Shown here: piece after piece, positions 34,157 to 40,692 of the stretch | How the letters are laid out: every line of letters starts with the position of its first letter | Position numbering within the stretch: position 1 is the first letter of the stretch | Source of the DNA: Bacillota bacterium | GTDB lineage: Bacteria; Bacillota; Limnochordia; Darwinibacteriales; DTU012 | Reading direction: 5' to 3' | DNA: 59,530 nt | Assembly (NCBI GenBank): GCA_012837335.1 | Contig: DURM01000027.1 | Coordinates: 1 to 59,530, forward strand | Program-made: the position numbers and the translations under genes | The notes under the pieces: generated by a model | Told to the model about the DNA's origin: nothing | The model's input: the letters and a program-made list of their open reading frames with translations, nothing else | Database searches by the model: none

Positions 34157-36829
34157 TTATTTGCGGGCAAACTCAAGCTGTACAAAGTCATAGATAATTC
34201 CCCGATGCAGTGCCCTGTTACCAGTAACAGACAGCGTAATTCTATTTTCACCTGCCCGCAGCAGTTCTGAGTCAAACTCAAAGCGGTGCTCGCTGTAAAT
34301 CCCCCGGATAGAACTGCGGTAGATTGCATTATCATTCGGCCTGGAAATCAGCCCAAGGGTCTCTCCATTCAGCTCAACCAGGAGGTTGTTCTCTGTTGAT
34401 GCGGCTATTCCGATCGTTAAGCATCCCTTCCCTTCAGGAACATCTTCCATGGCAAAGACAATCTCCCAAGGTTCTGCCGCTCTCTCCAGTGATTCGCTTA
34501 GAATGGTAATTGGCTGAACATAGTTCCAATCCCGTGTGAAATCGCTTTTTCCAATCTCGTAGACCACTCCATCAGGAAAATAGCGGGCATAATCCAGCCA
34601 CAAGCCCCAGTGGCGGTAGTCGCCGCCGGGAATAAAGAACTCAGCGCCGCTTCGGTCAGGGATACCGATCCGCCACAACAAATCTCCATTTACTGGTGTA
34701 GTCCAAACTATCTCACCTAAATCAACTGCAAGCGGACTCGGCACTTGCACTCTATCCAAGCGGAACTCACCAACTACTCCGGGAGCATATGCCCATAACG
34801 TGTATTCTCCGATTCGCACATGGGGAATTGTAAAATAACCTTCACCATCAGCTTTTGTATAAAATAGGTAACCGGTACCCTGGTGCTGCCAGTGGGGTGA
34901 GCTGCCGCCAAGGATAACCCAAGCATCTGCTGCACCGCTGCCATCAGCAAGGACTAATCGTCCTGATACCTCAGCCCGCTCAAGGGGATACAGCTCTTCG
35001 TCAACCCATTGATAAGGCCACTGCTGCCGCTCCGAATAAGCTCTGGTCTTAGCGTCGATCCACATCTCGGCTAGATTTTCGCCGCGATTGATATAGATAA
35101 AATATGGTCCGTAGATTTTCTCCCATCCACTCCCTGCCGGCAGCAGCTGTCCTCCGGCACCAAAATGGCCAGACTGCATAATCTGAAGCAGCACATTGTC
35201 ATAGTGAACGGTTCTGTTCTGCTTAAATGGCCCTCCATTGTAGTATTCTTTGCCAGCAGATATCATCCACAGCCCAAGCGAGTCACCCATGATGCCGTGG
35301 AGTTCATGCTCGCCTTCAAATACCTGCCAGTTATATTTAGTGTAAACGCTGCCATCTCCCAAGCGGATAGTGGCATCCTGGACTTCTTCGCCAGCAGCCA
35401 CAAGTTCATCGGTTGGCATTCTGCCCATCTTGGTATCAGCAACTGCCATATAGCGAAGTTTATTGGCATCGAAGCGAACCACATGGCGGGCCTGTCCAAA
35501 CTCAACCGGATAATCCCCGTAATGTCCATAGGTTACATAAAAGTAAAATCCACTGTCGCCTCGTTTAAGTATATAATTGAGTGTTACATCAAGGGGCTGC
35601 TGAGATGATGCTTTTTTTATAAACGCAGTGTGGACGATATCTTCATCGCTGCGAACTATTTCAAAGCGCTCCGGACTCGGCCACCAGGTACCGCCGGGTG
35701 TAGTAATGGTATCGTAATAAATTCGGCCTCCAGATCCGAGCAGCTCAGCGCCAAAACCAGTGAGACTGGAAACAACCCCGGTGTTTTTATTAATCACGAG
35801 CTTAACAATGCCATTATCAATGATAACAGCGGTGGTGGATTCACTTATTGATACGGGCTGACTAAAATCTAAGCGGGGTTCAGCTGGAGGTGGCTCTCCC
35901 AAAGCAAAAGCGGCTGCCTGGGCCACATACCAATCCGGATCATCAAGACTGCGGCTCAGCACTTCCTGAACTTTTGGTTCATGGCCTGCGGCGCGGCCAA
36001 GGGCAGTAAGTGCAAAAGTGCGCACTTCCGGATCAGCCGACTCTACCAGCGGAAGCAGGACCGGAACAGCGTCTGCGCCAGCTTTGATCAGGTAGTCATT
36101 AGCCAGCCAAAAGACCCGCTCAAAATGCTTGATAGTATAAGAAGATAAAGCCATCGCCCAGTATTCCAGAGGTACCGCTTCCGGATCGACATGATGGAGA
36201 GTTTCTAAAATCGTATGACGGATAAGGGGATCCTCACTGCTGTCACGAAGCAGCTCAACCAGGACAGTGGTGCTGTCGGCAGCGTCGGGTCCCATCTCCT
36301 TAAGCATCCACAAGGCAATCTGGCGGTGGAGTTGATCCGTGCTGTTAACCAGCTGTTCTGATAAGTATTGGGCTAGATCCGAAACTCCCACACCTAACTG
36401 CCGCAGCGCTTCATACGCCGATGCTCTACTGCGGTAGTGCTTGGTAAACAGAAGAGTCTGAATCCGCTCAACAGCACCATCATGAACCGTCAAAGCGCGA
36501 ATCGCCGCATCCCTGACCACTGTTTCCGAATCAGATAAGGCCTCAATCAGATAGTCCAGTGTCTGCGCAGATTCAATGCGGCCGAGGAGATTAACGATCT
36601 TCAAGCGGTTCAAAAGATTCCCTTCCCGTCTAAAGCGTTCTCCTAAAGGCTGAACTGCAGACTCGCCTATTTGCGCCAAGCTGTTCGCTGCCGCGCTGCT
36701 GACTGCAAAATTCTGGTCCAGGAGCTGCTTTATTAAATCATTAACATCGTCCGACGCTGCTTGGACCAAAACAGCTGACACCAAGAGCAAAATACTCATG
36801 AACACTGCTGCTGATAAGTGTTGCTTCAA
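34157..36829 (-). CDS. secreted HEAT-repeat / PL4 rhamnogalacturonan lyase-like fusion
   Basis: The protein is about 890 residues. A signal peptide (VFMSILLLVSAVLVQAA) is followed by about seven HEAT/PBS-lyase-type repeats at 30-315 (for example TLDYLIEALSDSETVVRDAAIRAL). A beta-sandwich domain of the PL4 rhamnogalacturonan endolyase type spans ~325-610, an FnIII-like domain ~615-695 (EVSGRLVLADG) and a CBM-like domain ~700-892 (LLWRIGIPDRSGAEF). VYTKYNW (Lys ~500) and MQSGHFG (His ~557) sit where RGL4 has its catalytic Lys and His, with similar spacing. TTG 36829 has GGAGGG 6 nt upstream; ATG 36835 touches that site. It would cleave pectic rhamnogalacturonan I outside the cell. Confidence 0.82.
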   Translation of the reverse strand: MKQHLSAAVFMSILLLVSAVLVQAASDDVNDLIKQLLDQNFAVSSAAANSLAQIGESAVQPLGERFRREGNLLNRLKIVNLLGRIESAQTLDYLIEALSDSETVVRDAAIRALTVHDGAVERIQTLLFTKHYRSRASAYEALRQLGVGVSDLAQYLSEQLVNSTDQLHRQIALWMLKEMGPDAADSTTVLVELLRDSSEDPLIRHTILETLHHVDPEAVPLEYWAMALSSYTIKHFERVFWLANDYLIKAGADAVPVLLPLVESADPEVRTFALTALGRAAGHEPKVQEVLSRSLDDPDWYVAQAAAFALGEPPPAEPRLDFSQPVSISESTTAVIIDNGIVKLVINKNTGVVSSLTGFGAELLGSGGRIYYDTITTPGGTWWPSPERFEIVRSDEDIVHTAFIKKASSQQPLDVTLNYILKRGDSGFYFYVTYGHYGDYPVEFGQARHVVRFDANKLRYMAVADTKMGRMPTDELVAAGEEVQDATIRLGDGSVYTKYNWQVFEGEHELHGIMGDSLGLWMISAGKEYYNGGPFKQNRTVHYDNVLLQIMQSGHFGAGGQLLPAGSGWEKIYGPYFIYINRGENLAEMWIDAKTRAYSERQQWPYQWVDEELYPLERAEVSGRLVLADGSGAADAWVILGGSSPHWQHQGTGYLFYTKADGEGYFTIPHVRIGEYTLWAYAPGVVGEFRLDRVQVPSPLAVDLGEIVWTTPVNGDLLWRIGIPDRSGAEFFIPGGDYRHWGLWLDYARYFPDGVVYEIGKSDFTRDWNYVQPITILSESLERAAEPWEIVFAMEDVPEGKGCLTIGIAASTENNLLVELNGETLGLISRPNDNAIYRSSIRGIYSEHRFEFDSELLRAGENRITLSVTGNRALHRGIIYDFVQLEFARK

Positions 36830-36997
36830 TTCCATCCCTCCAGGTAAATATCTCTTACTATTGGTATTCTAAGCTTTACATGCGAGTCCTTTCAGATAGC
36901 AGGAGATCTTTACCCGCAGTGAGTTTTGTGATAAGATATGAATGGCAATCCAAATGAAGCTTAAAGCAAAAAAAATGAGCCTTTTTATTAAAAACAG

Positions 36998-37032
36998 CAA
37001 AAAAACGGCGCTGGATTCCGCATTCGGCAGCG
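36998..37032 (-). terminator. possible minus-strand terminator in the intergenic region
   Basis: Reading the minus strand, CGCTG pairs with CAGCG around an inner CCG/CGG hairpin, and TTTTTTT follows. It lies upstream of the HEAT-PL4 gene and would stop read-through from the right. The rest of 36836-37070 is AT-rich with no gene I can see. Confidence 0.4.
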
Positions 37033-37070
37033 TTATCAAGTTAAGTTGATTTTTTGCCAGTTTTATCCAG

Positions 37071-37099
37071 TTGACTTTGCTTCAAGGTAATTATATTAT
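37071..37099 (+). promoter_or_regulatory. sigma-A promoter of the c-di-AMP riboswitch transcript
   Basis: TTGACT (37071-37076), a 17-bp spacer and TATTAT (37094-37099) lie about 20 bp before the riboswitch. Confidence 0.8.
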
Positions 37100-37120
37100 T
37101 GTACATGAAGTAAATATAAA

Positions 37121-37238
37121 ACTCCTAATTGCTTAAGTCTAGCGGGGGAACCAACTTTTTGGGGTGAATCCTGCCAGCAGGAGGGGCAACTTGGGTGCCC
37201 TAACCCGTCAGCTAACCTCGTAGGAGTCCACCAAGCGT
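37121..37238 (+). ncRNA. cyclic di-AMP riboswitch (ydaO/yuaA class)
   Basis: The element carries the hallmark conserved blocks of the ydaO class in order: GCTTAAG, GCGGGGGAACCAAC, TTTTTGGGGTGAATC, a variable GC-rich hairpin (CCTGCCAGCAGG), GGGTGCCCTAACCCGTCAGC and TAACCTCGTAGG. ACTCC/GGAGT and GCTT/AAGC can close the outer stem. In characterised members c-di-AMP binding turns expression off through termination. Here a terminator follows directly and the only downstream gene is a 30-codon ORF. The identification is by memory of the consensus, not by a covariance search. Confidence 0.92.
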
Positions 37239-37275
37239 ATGTTGACTAACGTAATAGTCGGGCATGCGTTTTTTT
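37234..37275 (+). terminator. riboswitch expression-platform terminator
   Basis: CGTATGTTGACTA pairs with TAGTC-GGGCATGCG (one bulged G, some G-U pairs), followed by seven T residues at 37269-37275. Its 5' arm touches the 3' end of the riboswitch outer stem, so the two structures can compete. Confidence 0.82.
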
Positions 37276-37326
37276 GTTTCCAAAATTAGGGTCAAGTAGT
37301 TAGAAGTAGTTAGGAGAGTGATAGTA

Positions 37327-37419
37327 ATGTTGTTTCCAGTTAAATTGTCCAACAAAGTTAGATTTTTAGCCGCAGTCTTGTTTGGGTTGTTTATTTTAGT
37401 CATGCTTCGTTTCTCATAA
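37327..37419 (+). CDS. 30-residue single-pass membrane peptide under the c-di-AMP riboswitch
   Basis: The frame ATG 37327 to TAA 37417-37419 encodes 30 residues, too short for most gene finders. It begins MLFPVKLSNKVR and continues with a hydrophobic helix (FLAAVLFGLFILVMLRFS) to the end. AGGAG lies 10 nt upstream. It is the only ORF between the riboswitch terminator and a perfect inverted repeat. A cytoplasmic basic N-terminus and one helix fit a small regulatory subunit of a transporter. The start also resembles the N-terminus of KtrB/TrkH-type potassium channels, so a truncated remnant of a potassium transporter gene is an alternative. No homolog is assigned. Confidence 0.55.
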   Translation: MLFPVKLSNKVRFLAAVLFGLFILVMLRFS

Positions 37420-37434
37420 AGCTTCCTTAAGGTC

Positions 37435-37472
37435 CAACTATGCCAATAGCGCTGGCGCTATTGGCATAGTTG
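37435..37472. repeat. perfect long inverted repeat, probable convergent terminator
   Basis: CAACTATGCCAATAGCGC and its exact complement flank a two-base centre. Neither side has a good T-tract, so termination is likely but not certain. It separates the plus-strand small ORF from the convergent Nif3-like gene. Confidence 0.6.
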
Positions 37473-37484
37473 CGTTTATGGGAC

Positions 37485-37793
37485 TTATCGATCAAGTTTG
37501 ATCACAGTATAAGCCGGTTCTTCGTATGGATGGACCTTGATTAGTTCCGCGATCACTTCTTCGATGATGTCAGCGGTGCAGATCATCTCCACTTTATATT
37601 CCGGTACTTTCTCAACTTGGCCAACCTTCCCGATGTGGGGATCAGCTCCCTGCAGGGGCCGAAACTGCCCCTCGCCCAGCACCTGCCAGCAGCAGCAGTC
37701 GTAGTTTTCATATCTGCCCGCGCCTTTGGCAAATAGGGCTGCCTTAACCTCCTCTACATTCTCTACAGGAACATAAAAGGCTAATTGATACAT
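37485..37793 (-). CDS. stand-alone Nif3/YqfO middle-domain-like protein
   Basis: The 102-residue protein begins MYQLAFYVPVENVEEVKAALFAKGAGRYENYDCCCWQ and ends IKVHPYEEPAYTVIKL. These are the hallmarks of the CutA1/PII-like domain inserted in Nif3-family (YqfO) proteins and also found alone. The HPYEEPAY motif is diagnostic. The domain trimerises and may bind metal or nucleotides; its function is not settled. It is the last gene of the ABC-F / DUF1858 operon (5-bp gap). Confidence 0.85.
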   Translation of the reverse strand: MYQLAFYVPVENVEEVKAALFAKGAGRYENYDCCCWQVLGEGQFRPLQGADPHIGKVGQVEKVPEYKVEMICTADIIEEVIAELIKVHPYEEPAYTVIKLDR

Positions 37794-37798
37794 CCTAT

Positions 37799-38026
37799 CT
37801 ACTCCTTTATCTCATAACCTTTTTCCCGAAACACCGTTTTAATTTCCTCCAGCGGGATCCGCTTCATGGCTGCGCCTTTAGGTATGGTCATGACGCGGCC
37901 AGCGGTTTTCAGCATAGCTGGATTGGCAATGCTGTCAAAACCAAGTTCCTTCATGATCTCTACAACTTCTGGATGCTCCCGACTGAGTTCATAAACACTT
38001 TTCGAGAAGTCAATAATCTTGACCAT
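37799..38026 (-). CDS. DUF1858-domain small protein
   Basis: The 75-residue protein shows the DUF1858 pattern: IDFSKSVYELSREHPEVVEIMKELGFDSIANPAMLKTAGRVMTIPKGA, then a short helix. DUF1858 is often linked to DUF438/hemerythrin and Ric-type di-iron or redox proteins in anaerobes. Its start codon ATG 38026 lies 17 bp inside the end of the ABC-F gene in another frame, so translation is coupled. It carries no Cys and no membrane segment. Molecular role unknown. Confidence 0.87.
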   Translation of the reverse strand: MVKIIDFSKSVYELSREHPEVVEIMKELGFDSIANPAMLKTAGRVMTIPKGAAMKRIPLEEIKTVFREKGYEIKE

Positions 38027-39935
38027 GGCAATCCTCCTGTCCGTTGGAACTTACAAGAGTTCCCCACTCACTGTAAAGAGTGTCAATCTTCTGCAGCAGC
38101 TGACCATACTCTTCGTATTCTTCCACACTGGTTTCAGCATTGAAAGATTTTTCCATTTCAGCTGCCTTCTCCTCCAGCTCAGCAATTTTTCTTTCCAGTG
38201 CTTGGGGATCGGCTGATTGAGCTGGAACAGATGGATGGCTTCTCCGAACTCGCTGCTGCTTTGCTTTACTATCGATCTTCTCCAATTCCTGCTCCATATC
38301 GGCGGCTGCTTTTAAATTGCGATAGACTTCGTAGTTACCGTCATAGGTGGTGATAGTGCCAGCGTCGATTTCTAAAATCTTGGTACAGCAGTTGGTTAAG
38401 AACTGGCGATCGTGCGTAACCGCAATTATCGTGCCTTGAAACGCCTGCAGCGCCTGCTCCACCGCCTCCCGCGCTTCCATATCCAAATGGTTGGTCGGTT
38501 CGTCGAGAATCAAACAATCCCGATCTTCCAGCATTACGCAGGCAAGATAAAGGCGAGCCCGCTCTCCTCCACTTAAGACCTCAATCCGCTTATCCACGTC
38601 TTCGCCGTAAAACTGGAAGCGGGCAAGATGATCTCTAGCATCCGGCTCGGAGAGTTTTCTTTGGCTTAAGATCAGCTCGAGAATGGTCTGCCTTTCGTCA
38701 TCAAACAGTATTTCTTGACCCATATACGAGTACTTGACCCACTGTCCCAAAACCAGTGTTCCAGAATAGTCCTGATCTTTACCGATCAGCATATTGATCA
38801 AGGTTGTTTTGCCTGATCCATTAGCACCGACGATGCCTACCCTTTCGCCGCCCCTGATTTGAAAGCCAGCATCCGCAAAAAGCACCACATCGCCAAATGA
38901 TTTCCTCAGATTCTCGGCCCACGCAATCTTTTTGCTCACATGCCTAACCTGTTTAAACGTTAGTTTCGGACCGCTCCTAGTGGCAAGATGCTCCTGGGTT
39001 CTCAGTTTCTGCAGGCTTTCACCAAGCTCTGTTTTGAGCCTCTTTACCTGCTTTTCTCTACTCTTAGCAGCTTTAATCTTTCCCCTACTTTTTAAACCCT
39101 GAATAGTTCGGTTCATATTTTTTACTGTCCAGCGCAGAGTTTTCTGCTGATTAAACAAATATTCCTGGAGCTGCTCTTTATGCTTGAGGTAGCTGCTGTA
39201 GTTGCCACTGCGCGCAGTGATTTTTCCGTTATCCAGCTCCGCAGTTCGCGTCGCCACCCGATCGAGGAAGTACCTGTCATGGGAAACCAGCAGCACACCT
39301 CCTTGAAATTTGCGTAAGAACTGCTCAAACCACTCTATAGCTCGAATATCCAAATGATTAGTGGGTTCATCTAACAGCAGCAGATCCGGTGACCCCAGCA
39401 GTATTTGCGCCACCGCCACCCGCATCCGCTCTCCACCGCTGAGTTTATTAAGAGGAGTGTTAAGGGCTTCCATTTTTAAGCCGAGATGATACAAGTGCTT
39501 CTTGATATTCGTCTCGATGTTATAACCGTCGACTGCTTCGTACTGCGCTTGAAGTCTGGCATAGCGATTCAGCAGTCTTTGGTAAGCTTCTTCATCCGCC
39601 TGGACAACCGCCATCTGCTGTTCAAGCTTTCTTAGCTCCTGCTCTAAGCGGGACACCTGCTCATAATAAGCTGAAGTTTTTCCTTCCGATCCAGCTCCTG
39701 CTATATCCTGCAGATCCTGGGAAAGATAGCCAATCTTTGTACTCCGGGCAGTTGTCACACTGCCGCTGTCAGCAGTTTCTAACCCCATGGCTATTTTCAA
39801 AAGCGTGGATTTGCCTGCCCCATTAGGACCAATAAGGGCTACCCGCTCACCTTTTTCAATCCGCAAACTGACATTGTCCAACACTATTTTATTCCGAAAT
39901 GATTTGGAAACACGATCAATAATCAATAAACTCAT
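38010..39935 (-). CDS. ABC-F family ATPase (YdiF/Uup-like, ribosome-associated)
   Basis: The 641-residue protein has two ABC domains in one chain and no membrane segments. NBD1 has GPNGAGKST, KLSGGERMRVAVA and LLLLDEPTNHLD; NBD2 has GANGSGKTT, VLSGGERARLYLA and CLILDEPTNHLD. The P-site tRNA-interaction linker (TIQGLKSRGKIKAAKSREKQVKRLK) lies between them, and the C-terminus is a basic segment plus coiled coil (PQALERKIAELEEKAAEMEK). ABC-F proteins act on stalled ribosomes or give antibiotic protection. Length and tail match the YdiF subgroup more than classic resistance ABC-Fs. A leader-peptide attenuator upstream suggests induction by translation stress. AGGAGG lies 9 nt before the ATG. Confidence 0.92.
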   Translation of the reverse strand: MSLLIIDRVSKSFRNKIVLDNVSLRIEKGERVALIGPNGAGKSTLLKIAMGLETADSGSVTTARSTKIGYLSQDLQDIAGAGSEGKTSAYYEQVSRLEQELRKLEQQMAVVQADEEAYQRLLNRYARLQAQYEAVDGYNIETNIKKHLYHLGLKMEALNTPLNKLSGGERMRVAVAQILLGSPDLLLLDEPTNHLDIRAIEWFEQFLRKFQGGVLLVSHDRYFLDRVATRTAELDNGKITARSGNYSSYLKHKEQLQEYLFNQQKTLRWTVKNMNRTIQGLKSRGKIKAAKSREKQVKRLKTELGESLQKLRTQEHLATRSGPKLTFKQVRHVSKKIAWAENLRKSFGDVVLFADAGFQIRGGERVGIVGANGSGKTTLINMLIGKDQDYSGTLVLGQWVKYSYMGQEILFDDERQTILELILSQRKLSEPDARDHLARFQFYGEDVDKRIEVLSGGERARLYLACVMLEDRDCLILDEPTNHLDMEAREAVEQALQAFQGTIIAVTHDRQFLTNCCTKILEIDAGTITTYDGNYEVYRNLKAAADMEQELEKIDSKAKQQRVRRSHPSVPAQSADPQALERKIAELEEKAAEMEKSFNAETSVEEYEEYGQLLQKIDTLYSEWGTLVSSNGQEDCHGQDY

Positions 39936-39981
39936 GATAAAAGGCCTCCTACCTGCTAGCTCTCAATTAGTGTCATGCAAT

Positions 39982-40017
39982 AAAAAAAGCTGCAGACAAA
40001 CCGACTGTCTACAGCCC
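39982..40017 (-). terminator. attenuator terminator in the ABC-F leader
   Basis: On the minus strand GCTGTAGACA (40015-40006) pairs with TGTCTGCAGC (39998-39989), ten pairs with one G-U, followed by seven T residues. It is about 50 nt before the ABC-F start codon, so transcription would stop before the gene unless the hairpin is prevented. Confidence 0.85.
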
Positions 40018-40213
40018 TATTACAAAAATAGAGATAGCTAGATTATTAAAGGCAGATCCTGATACATTTTTAGCACACCAAAGAAACCTGTGAAAAGCCA
40101 ATTTCATAGGTACAACAAATCCTTCTGGCTTCTGCTTAAAATGTATCGGCTGCTGGGTTAAGCTCTAGACAAAGCCGATTTCTCTGATGGATTGTTAGTT
40201 CTTATCTAGAGCT
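40018..40213 (-). promoter_or_regulatory. structured ABC-F leader with mutually exclusive stems (attenuator)
   Basis: Three arms matter. Arm A, AGCTCTAGA (40213-40205), forms the last codons of the leader peptide. Arm B, TTTGTCTAGAGCTT (40173-40160), is perfectly complementary to A over nine bases. Arm B also nearly copies the 3' arm of the terminator, TTTGTCTGCAGCTT (12 of 14 identical), so it can pair with the terminator 5' arm GCTGTAGACA (9 of 10). A ribosome stalled at the leader stop codon would block A, free B and form an antiterminator. A further perfect 10-bp repeat (GATACATTTT, 40138-40147 with 40061-40070) folds the middle of the leader. Confidence 0.75.
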
Positions 40214-40258
40214 CAGGCCGAGGCCACCAGCAGTAACATTCGAATCATACACAAACAT
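40202..40258 (-). CDS. 18-residue leader peptide of the ABC-F operon
   Basis: The frame reads MFVYDSNVTAGGLGLSSR then TAA. AGGAGG lies 7 nt before the ATG, stronger than most sites here. It lies about 40 nt after a good promoter and overlaps arm A of the attenuator. Size and place match leader peptides that sense ribosome-targeting drugs or tRNA shortage in front of ABC-F and similar resistance genes. No run of a single amino acid is present, so stalling by a drug or by the nascent peptide is more likely than amino-acid starvation sensing. Confidence 0.72.
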   Translation of the reverse strand: MFVYDSNVTAGGLGLSSR

Positions 40259-40301
40259 GGTATGTCCTCCTGCACTGCGTGTAATGAGTTTTACAAAATG
40301 G

Positions 40302-40330
40302 ATTATACCACAGTTGTAACATAAACACAA
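40302..40330 (-). promoter_or_regulatory. promoter of the ABC-F operon
   Basis: On the minus strand TTGTGT (40330-40325), a 17-bp spacer and an extended TGG-TATAAT (40307-40302) are about 40 nt upstream of the leader-peptide start. Confidence 0.8.
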
Positions 40331-40379
40331 TCTAATTAAGAAAGTATTAATAATCACTCCACCTGCATCAAGTCAGCAC

Positions 40380-40523
40380 TCAACTGCATTTCCACCCTAC
40401 AAGGATCGGTCTAATGTTATCCGGTGCAAGAACTTCACATAAATATCCTACAAGCAGTAGACGTCTTCTATGAACATCTTTCTCCTGCTCTAGTCTACTC
40501 AAGATCTGTGCTCTGGATTGCAT
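40380..40523 (-). pseudogene. remnant of a nucleotidyltransferase-like gene (truncated)
   Basis: A 47-codon frame from ATG 40523 (GGAGGT about 9 nt upstream) reads helical sequence SRLEQEKDVHRRRLLLVGYL and then APDNIRPILVGW and stops. If one G is removed from the GGG at the end, the frame continues LVGGNAVE, the strand-loop of nucleotidyltransferase-fold proteins (LVGGxAVEFYT), before another stop. The remainder of such a domain is missing. I read it as a decayed gene; an intact 47-residue protein is the alternative. Confidence 0.45.
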
Positions 40524-40692
40524 TGAGCCGCCACCTCCGAGGACCTAGCCTTTCGTATTCTTTCGATGCCAGTGCCTTTTCTTTTCTCAAAAGAGCATGC
40601 TGAATTAAAAGCCGAAGTTCTTCGGGATCCCGCGGTTTTCGGCGAACACTGCGTTTTTCCCGAATAAGTGCCAGATCCTGCTTGCACTCCTC
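40495..40692 (-). pseudogene. coding-like frame without a start codon, 3' of the second tandem MutS-like gene
   Basis: Immediately downstream of the MutS-like stop codon, one frame stays open for 65 codons to TAG 40495-40497 with protein-like content (DLALIREKRSVRRKPRDPEE, LRKEKALASKEYERLGPRRW). It is charged and helical, unlike chance translation. No ATG, GTG or TTG precedes it; the frame is open back to a TAA near 40743. It could be the lost C-terminus of the MutS-like gene after a frameshift, or a small gene that lost its start. It overlaps the nucleotidyltransferase remnant. Confidence 0.4.

Noticed and set aside
37212-37403. A 63-codon minus-strand open frame across the riboswitch terminator
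   Set aside because: It is antisense to the riboswitch and small ORF, has low-complexity Asn/Thr/Leu content and no ribosome binding site.
40434-40463. A nine-codon ORF (MFIEDVYCL) with a GGAG site, considered as a leader peptide
   Set aside because: It lies upstream of the ABC-F promoter and inside the decayed nucleotidyltransferase remnant, so it is not in the leader transcript.
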